A DNA stretch of 27,302 nt from an uncultured Collinsella sp. (GTDB lineage Bacteria; Actinomycetota; Coriobacteriia; Coriobacteriales; Coriobacteriaceae). Shown here in pieces: positions 23,712-27,302 of the stretch (position 1 is the first letter of the stretch; every line of letters begins with the position of its first letter). The DNA is taken from the NCBI GenBank assembly GCA_900544115.1, contig UQTW01000031.1, positions 1 to 27,302 on the forward strand, given 5' to 3'. Below the pieces are notes generated by a model. That model saw only the letters and a program-made list of their open reading frames with translations, searched no databases and was not told where the DNA came from. A program made the translations under genes and the position numbers.

Positions 23712-24704
23712 GTGGACGTGCAACAGCTAGAAGAAATCTGGGCTGCAAGGGCCGGCGCGCGTGAGGTGCGTCTTGTTGCGGCCTCGCATATGCCGGCAGC
23801 GCTGTCGCAGCTGGGGGTTGTGCAGCCGGGGGATCGCTTGGTAGCCTTTGCAGACGATTTTGCCGATGCGTTTGCTCGCGGCTTTGATGCCTTCGACGTT
23901 GTGCTCGTGGGGGAACCGTCGGTTGCGGCGTTTGCTTCTGCGTCCGAGGGCTTTGATGCTTCGTTTGAGGTCGAGGGGCCGCACCTGTGGTGGTTCGTTA
24001 ACTCTATTGGCGGTTTTGGACTGCGCGTGCCCGATCTGCGCACGCTGGGTCGCGCGGCTCGTGAGGCCCATGCACTGCTTGTGGTTGACAACACCGTGGC
24101 TAGTGTCTTTGGGTGCGATTCGTTGCGCTTGGGTGCCGTTCTTTCGCTCGAGGCGCTCGACCGCGTGTGTGCCGGCAGAGCTCCGCGCAAGCTTGTCGCC
24201 GCTTCGGTAGCGCGTTCGCAGCTCAAACGACATCGTGTGGATGCCGCTGCCGAGTTCGCGCATGCGTTGCTTGCGGGCTGCGGTGCGCCCGTGCTCGACC
24301 TGTCTGCTGATGAAGCCGACGTGCTGGAGCGCGGGCTCGAGACGCTCGACGCTCGCATGCAGGCCCACTTCGACCGCGCCCGTGCGCTGGCCGAGTATCT
24401 GGCCGCCAACGAGATGGTACGCAACGTGCGCTATCCCGGGCTGACCTCGCATCCCGACCATGCGGTTGCAACGGGAATCCTCGAGCACGGCTTTGGCCCC
24501 GCAGTAGAGTTTGACCTGATGGACTGCATCGCGGGTGAATTTTTCAGCATACTGCCGGACGAATTCCGCACATCACCCGCCGGCGGCTCAACAACGCGCC
24601 TTTCGGCCCCGCGCGGTAAGCAGGGGAGCGCCATCCGCCTCTTCGCCGGCACAGACGACCCTCTGCAGGTGGCTGCCACTCTCGATAACGCCCTTCGCAA
24701 GTAG
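23712..24704 (+). CDS. Cys/Met-metabolism PLP-fold protein, catalytic Lys missing
   Basis: A 330-residue protein homologous to cystathionine gamma-synthase/lyase enzymes. Family blocks are LLVVDNTVASV (PLP-ring Asp equivalent D126), LERGLETLDARMQAH, VRYPGLTSHPDH and a C-terminal AIRLFAGTDDP. In active enzymes the Schiff-base Lys lies 25 residues after that Asp in an 'S.TK' block; here the aligned residue is R151 within SLEALDRV. The usual N-terminal ~50 residues, with the Tyr and Arg that hold the PLP phosphate, are also absent. It may be a non-catalytic or repurposed homologue. The start is GTG 23712, with GGGGACGG upstream. There is no operon partner, and the minus-strand regulator faces it. 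Confidence 0.78.
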   Translation: MDVQQLEEIWAARAGAREVRLVAASHMPAALSQLGVVQPGDRLVAFADDFADAFARGFDAFDVVLVGEPSVAAFASASEGFDASFEVEGPHLWWFVNSIGGFGLRVPDLRTLGRAAREAHALLVVDNTVASVFGCDSLRLGAVLSLEALDRVCAGRAPRKLVAASVARSQLKRHRVDAAAEFAHALLAGCGAPVLDLSADEADVLERGLETLDARMQAHFDRARALAEYLAANEMVRNVRYPGLTSHPDHAVATGILEHGFGPAVEFDLMDCIAGEFFSILPDEFRTSPAGGSTTRLSAPRGKQGSAIRLFAGTDDPLQVAATLDNALRK

Positions 24705-24723
24705 CTAATCGGGGTCTGTGTCA

Positions 24724-24875
24724 CGAAAACGGCCTATTTACTACGTTTAAGCAATAGGGGTCGACCACACCCGCCTATTTTGAAAATTAGTAAGCTGTTT
24801 ACCAGCGGTTTTGTTTTCATGAAATCTGGTGTGGTCGAGGGTGTCCAACTAAACGTAGTAGATGGGCCCGTTTTG
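24724..24875. repeat. Nested inverted repeats, MITE-like
   Basis: Outer arms TACTACGTTTA (24739-24749) and TAAACGTAGTA (24850-24860) are perfect complements, and similarity continues outward (CGAAAACGGCC against GGGCCCGTTTTG). Inner arms TCGACCACACC (24761-24771) and GGTGTGGTCGA (24828-24838) are also perfect. The centre is AT-rich. The whole can fold as a long interrupted stem and may be a miniature element or a bidirectional terminator between the convergent genes. No flanking duplication is obvious. Confidence 0.5.
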
Positions 24876-24927
24876 TGGCGCGAGCCTCAACCCGAGGGCG
24901 CTGTGGGCTAAAAACCGCCCAAAAGGA

Positions 24928-25275
24928 CTACTCCGCGTTGATGTTTGCGATGAGGGCATCGGCCTTGGCAGCGATGACGTTGTTGATATCGGCCTGCAGC
25001 TCCTCGTAGACTGCTATGGCTCGCTCGCCGGCCGGCGTGAGCGTGGATCCGCGGGCGCCGTCGCGCTCGATGAGTTTGCATCCCAGCTGTCCTTCGGCCT
25101 CGTTCACGATGCGCCAGGCCTTAGAATACGACATGCCCATGCTTTTGGCGGCGCGGTTGAGTGAGTGCTCCCGGGCAATACCCTGCAGCAGCAAGACGCA
25201 GCCATGGCCGAACACGCCCGGCAAATCCTTGTCGCACGCTTGAATGACCAACTTTGCCGTCGTCTTGTACTTCAT
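24928..25275 (-). CDS. ModE/LysR-type winged-helix regulator
   Basis: A 115-residue DNA-binding protein. After a beta strand, the block REHSLNRAAKSMGMSYSKAWRIVNEAEGQLG is the winged helix-turn-helix of the ModE N-terminal/LysR type, followed by the wing KLIERDGARGSTLTPAGERAI. There is no molybdate-binding (TOBE) or LysR effector domain, so it belongs to the small stand-alone ModE-like regulators often named LysR-family or molybdenum-dependent regulators. The ATG at 25275 has GGAG close by and GGGGAGA ten bases up; a GTG at 25284 is possible. It is divergent from guaB and convergent with the PLP-fold gene. The target is unknown. Confidence 0.8.
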   Translation of the reverse strand: MKYKTTAKLVIQACDKDLPGVFGHGCVLLLQGIAREHSLNRAAKSMGMSYSKAWRIVNEAEGQLGCKLIERDGARGSTLTPAGERAIAVYEELQADINNVIAAKADALIANINAE

Positions 25276-25368
25276 ACGCTCCACGTCTCCCCGCTAAAGT
25301 GTTTGCTGGGCAAACGCAAAGCCTGCGTCAAACCCTCGTGTGCTCTTCTTAAATCATGCATTGTAGCA

Positions 25369-25398
25369 GTCAAAGTGCGTTAAGATACTTCCCCAGTA
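25369..25398 (+). promoter_or_regulatory. Candidate guaB promoter
   Basis: In the 184-base region before guaB, a TTGTAG is followed after 17 bases by GATACT (ending near 25388), a weak but correctly spaced sigma-70 pair. The strong ribosome site AAGGAGA stands just before ATG 25469. No purine riboswitch was recognised. Confidence 0.3.
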
Positions 25399-25468
25399 TT
25401 GGGCGCCCAAGGTTGGGCTGGGTCCTACGAGGCCTGCAGCCGACCGGTCGCATGGAAAAAGGAGAAAC

Positions 25469-26704
25469 ATGGCTACGTTCTTTCCCGGTGAGTCCCACAC
25501 GTTTTCGGAGTATCTGCTGGTCCCTGGTTACTCGTCCTCGCAGTGCATCCCCAACAACGTCTCTCTTAAGACGCCGCTAACTCGCTTCAAGCGCGGTGAG
25601 AAGCCGGCAATCACCCTGAACATCCCCATGGTTTCCGCCATCATGCAGTCCGTCTCGGGCGTCGACATGGGTGTCGCGCTCGCTACCGAGGGTGGCCTGT
25701 CCTTCATTTACGGTTCTCAGACCCCCGAGTCCGAGGCTGCTATGGTCAAGGCCGTTAAGGATCACAAGGCTGGTTTCGTTCAGTCCGATTCCACGCTGAC
25801 ACCCGACATGACCATGGAGCAGGTCATCGAGCTCAAGGAGAAGACCGGCCACTCCACCATGCCGGTCACCGACGACGGCACTCCCAAGGGCAAGCTCCTG
25901 GGCATTGTCACCAGCCGTGACTATCGTCCCAGCCGCGATGACCACCAGAAGAAGGTCTCCGAGTTCATGACCCCGCGCGAGCAGCTCATCGTGGGCGACA
26001 AGAACATCAGCCTCAAGGTTGCCAACGACGTCATCTGGGACAACAAGCTCAACGCCCTGCCTATCGTCGACGACAACGATCACCTTATGGGCATCGTCTT
26101 CCGCAAGGACTACGACAGCCACAAGACCAACCCCAACGAGCTGCTCGATAACGACAAACGCTATATGGTCGGCGCCGGTATCAATACCCGCGACTATGCC
26201 GAGCGCGTGCCGCTGCTCATCGAGGCCGGTGCCGATGTCCTGTGCATCGACTCTTCCGAGGGCTTCAGCGAGTGGCAGGCGCGTACGCTTAAATTTATAC
26301 GCGAAAAATACGGTGATACCGTAAAGGCAGGCGCCGGAAATGTTGTTGACCGCGAGGGCTTTTTGTTCTTGGCGGAAGCGGGCGCCGACTTTATAAAGGT
26401 AGGTATAGGCGGCGGCTCTATATGCATTACCCGCGAGACAAAAGGCATAGGCAGAGGACAGGCCACCGCGCTTATAGAGGTATGCAAGGCAAGAGATGAA
26501 TATTTTGAAAAAACCGGCGTTTATATTCCGGTTTGCTCCGACGGCGGCATTGTTCATGACCATCATATGACTTTGGCGCTTGCTATGGGCGCCGACTTTA
26601 TGATGCTCGGCAGATATTTTGCCCGCTTTGACGAAAGCCCTACAAATCGTGTTACCATAAACGGCAATTATTATAAGGAAAATGGTATCGTCTATTCCGA
26701 GTAA
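25469..26704 (+). CDS. guaB: IMP dehydrogenase, chimeric and 3'-truncated
   Basis: A 411-residue frame. IMP dehydrogenase oxidises IMP to XMP, the committed step to GMP. The N-terminal barrel portion has NIPMVSAIMQSVSG; CBS repeats follow (about 112-225, including EFMTPREQLIVGDKNISL); then IDSSEGFSEWQ; the catalytic loop GGGSICITRE with Cys 319; and SDGGIVHDHHMTLALAMGADFMMLGRYFARFDESP. The protein breaks off after INGNYYKE: the usual following ~85 residues (active-site flap and C-terminus) are missing and the last ~8 residues come from another gene on the opposite strand. Codon use changes at about 26285: before it no Ile codon is ATA and no Arg codon AGA; after it ATA appears seven times and AGA three times in ~140 codons. 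The two halves derive from different genomes. Confidence 0.85.
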   Translation: MATFFPGESHTFSEYLLVPGYSSSQCIPNNVSLKTPLTRFKRGEKPAITLNIPMVSAIMQSVSGVDMGVALATEGGLSFIYGSQTPESEAAMVKAVKDHKAGFVQSDSTLTPDMTMEQVIELKEKTGHSTMPVTDDGTPKGKLLGIVTSRDYRPSRDDHQKKVSEFMTPREQLIVGDKNISLKVANDVIWDNKLNALPIVDDNDHLMGIVFRKDYDSHKTNPNELLDNDKRYMVGAGINTRDYAERVPLLIEAGADVLCIDSSEGFSEWQARTLKFIREKYGDTVKAGAGNVVDREGFLFLAEAGADFIKVGIGGGSICITRETKGIGRGQATALIEVCKARDEYFEKTGVYIPVCSDGGIVHDHHMTLALAMGADFMMLGRYFARFDESPTNRVTINGNYYKENGIVYSE

Positions 26705-27163
26705 AACATCAGCAACGCTGGCAAGACCGCTGTAAACTGATGCCGAATACGGAATAAGAAATACAAAAATAACCACAGCCGAAAAAATTCTCATGGCTCT
26801 GCTGTTATATCTTTTTTCAAAGAAATCGGGCATTGTATGTATTTTAAGTCTTCCGGAAATCTCGCGCGTTCTTCTCGCTAATACGAGCCATGCGAGTAAT
26901 GAGCCGAAAACAGCATTTCCGAGACCTGCAAGAACGCCCCAAAGTCCAAAGCTGAGGCCTGTTTTGCCTGCATATCCTACAAACATTACAGCCGAAAAAT
27001 AAGCTGTTCCGTAAGACAATGCCGAAAGCCACGCTCCTGCATTTCTGCCGCCTACCGTCAAATCGGCAATGCTTTTTGCCTTTCTGCCTTCCACAATACC
27101 TATTACAACAAGACAAATTATGTATGCTGCAATGGTAATCCATAAAACGGTGTTATTTTCCAT
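26665..27163 (-). CDS. Sodium:solute symporter, 3'-truncated
   Basis: The first ~166 residues of a sodium:solute symporter (SSS family, PutP-like), starting at ATG 27163 with AGAGGA upstream. Helix 1 (about 5-24) is followed by SIADLTVGGRNAGAWLSALSYGTAYFSAVMFVGYAG (sodium-site helix 2 region), further helices, HTMPDFFEKRYNS and SVYSGLASVADVLLGIDDT, all in family order. Homology stops at about residue 166; the frame then runs on antisense through guaB to 25577, which is not real coding. The gene is low in GC, unlike the pel operon, and probably comes from a Clostridia-type genome. The substrate cannot be told from this part. Confidence 0.8.
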
Positions 27164-27227
27164 CTCTTCATTCCTCTTTAATGGTTTTGTGCTTTAAAGC
27201 TTTTATCTGTTAAAGCGTAATGGCATA

Positions 27228-27262
27228 ATTGTAACCTCTTAACCGAAATTAGTCAAGAGGTT
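27228..27262 (-). promoter_or_regulatory. Symporter promoter with overlapping operator palindrome
   Basis: On the minus strand, TTGACT (27256-27251), a 17-base spacer and TACAAT (27233-27228) form a strong promoter directed at the symporter, about 65 bases before its start. AACCTCTT (27233-27240) and AAGAGGTT (27255-27262) form a perfect 8-base inverted repeat covering the spacer and -35, a typical repressor position. Read on the + strand it also resembles a terminator stem followed by TATTTTATTT. Confidence 0.6.
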
Positions 27263-27302
27263 ATTTTATTTATTATAAATTTAACAGCCTTTCAGCGTTA
27301 CC

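Noticed and set aside
25577..26664. C-terminal two thirds of the symporter frame
   Set aside because: It is antisense to guaB and loses all membrane character; only the first ~166 residues are symporter.

Overview
The window looks like a contig from a Collinsella-type gut actinobacterium (Coriobacteriia). This rests on high-GC genes, frequent GTG/TTG starts, start/stop overlaps, and a Pel-type polysaccharide operon without outer-membrane genes. The assignment is an inference, not a database match. The last ~1 kb is clearly different: codon use shifts inside guaB at about 26285, and two truncated genes meet near 26665-26700. This is most simply a chimeric contig end or a recombinant segment.

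Positions 1-12065 form an accessory region with defence-island character. In order it holds: a DUF2806-like gene; a secreted transglutaminase-like gene broken by a TAG and cut off next to that gene; a Gabija pair (gajA OLD-type ATPase/TOPRIM plus gajB UvrD-like helicase); a KAP-family P-loop NTPase split by a one-base frameshift; a divergent uncharacterised HEPN-like gene; a DUF2971-like gene with a small ORF behind it; a two-hairpin candidate small RNA; and an RloA/RloB (PARIS-like) ATPase plus TOPRIM pair. The RloAB pair is bracketed by short imperfect direct repeats.

Positions 12412-23507 hold one tightly packed operon of eight genes on the + strand. These are pelD (fused to a degenerate SDR/epimerase domain, keeping a c-di-GMP I-site RxxD), pelE, a deacetylase-type pelA, pelF, pelG, a CotH-kinase lipoprotein, a VTC-type polyphosphate polymerase and a DUF4956 membrane protein. 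The first five match the Gram-positive pelDEA(DA)FG order. The last three are a recurring trio here joined to the Pel genes. The predicted output is a c-di-GMP-gated, partly deacetylated Pel-like exopolysaccharide, possibly coupled to protein phosphorylation or polyphosphate. This is the best candidate for an under-described system.

Positions 23508-25468 hold two structured intergenic elements, a cystathionine-lyase-like PLP-fold protein whose catalytic lysine position is arginine, and a ModE/LysR-type winged-helix regulator on the - strand. Positions 25469-27302 hold the chimeric, 3'-truncated IMP dehydrogenase and a 3'-truncated sodium:solute symporter with a clear promoter. I found no tRNA, rRNA, CRISPR array or transposase gene.
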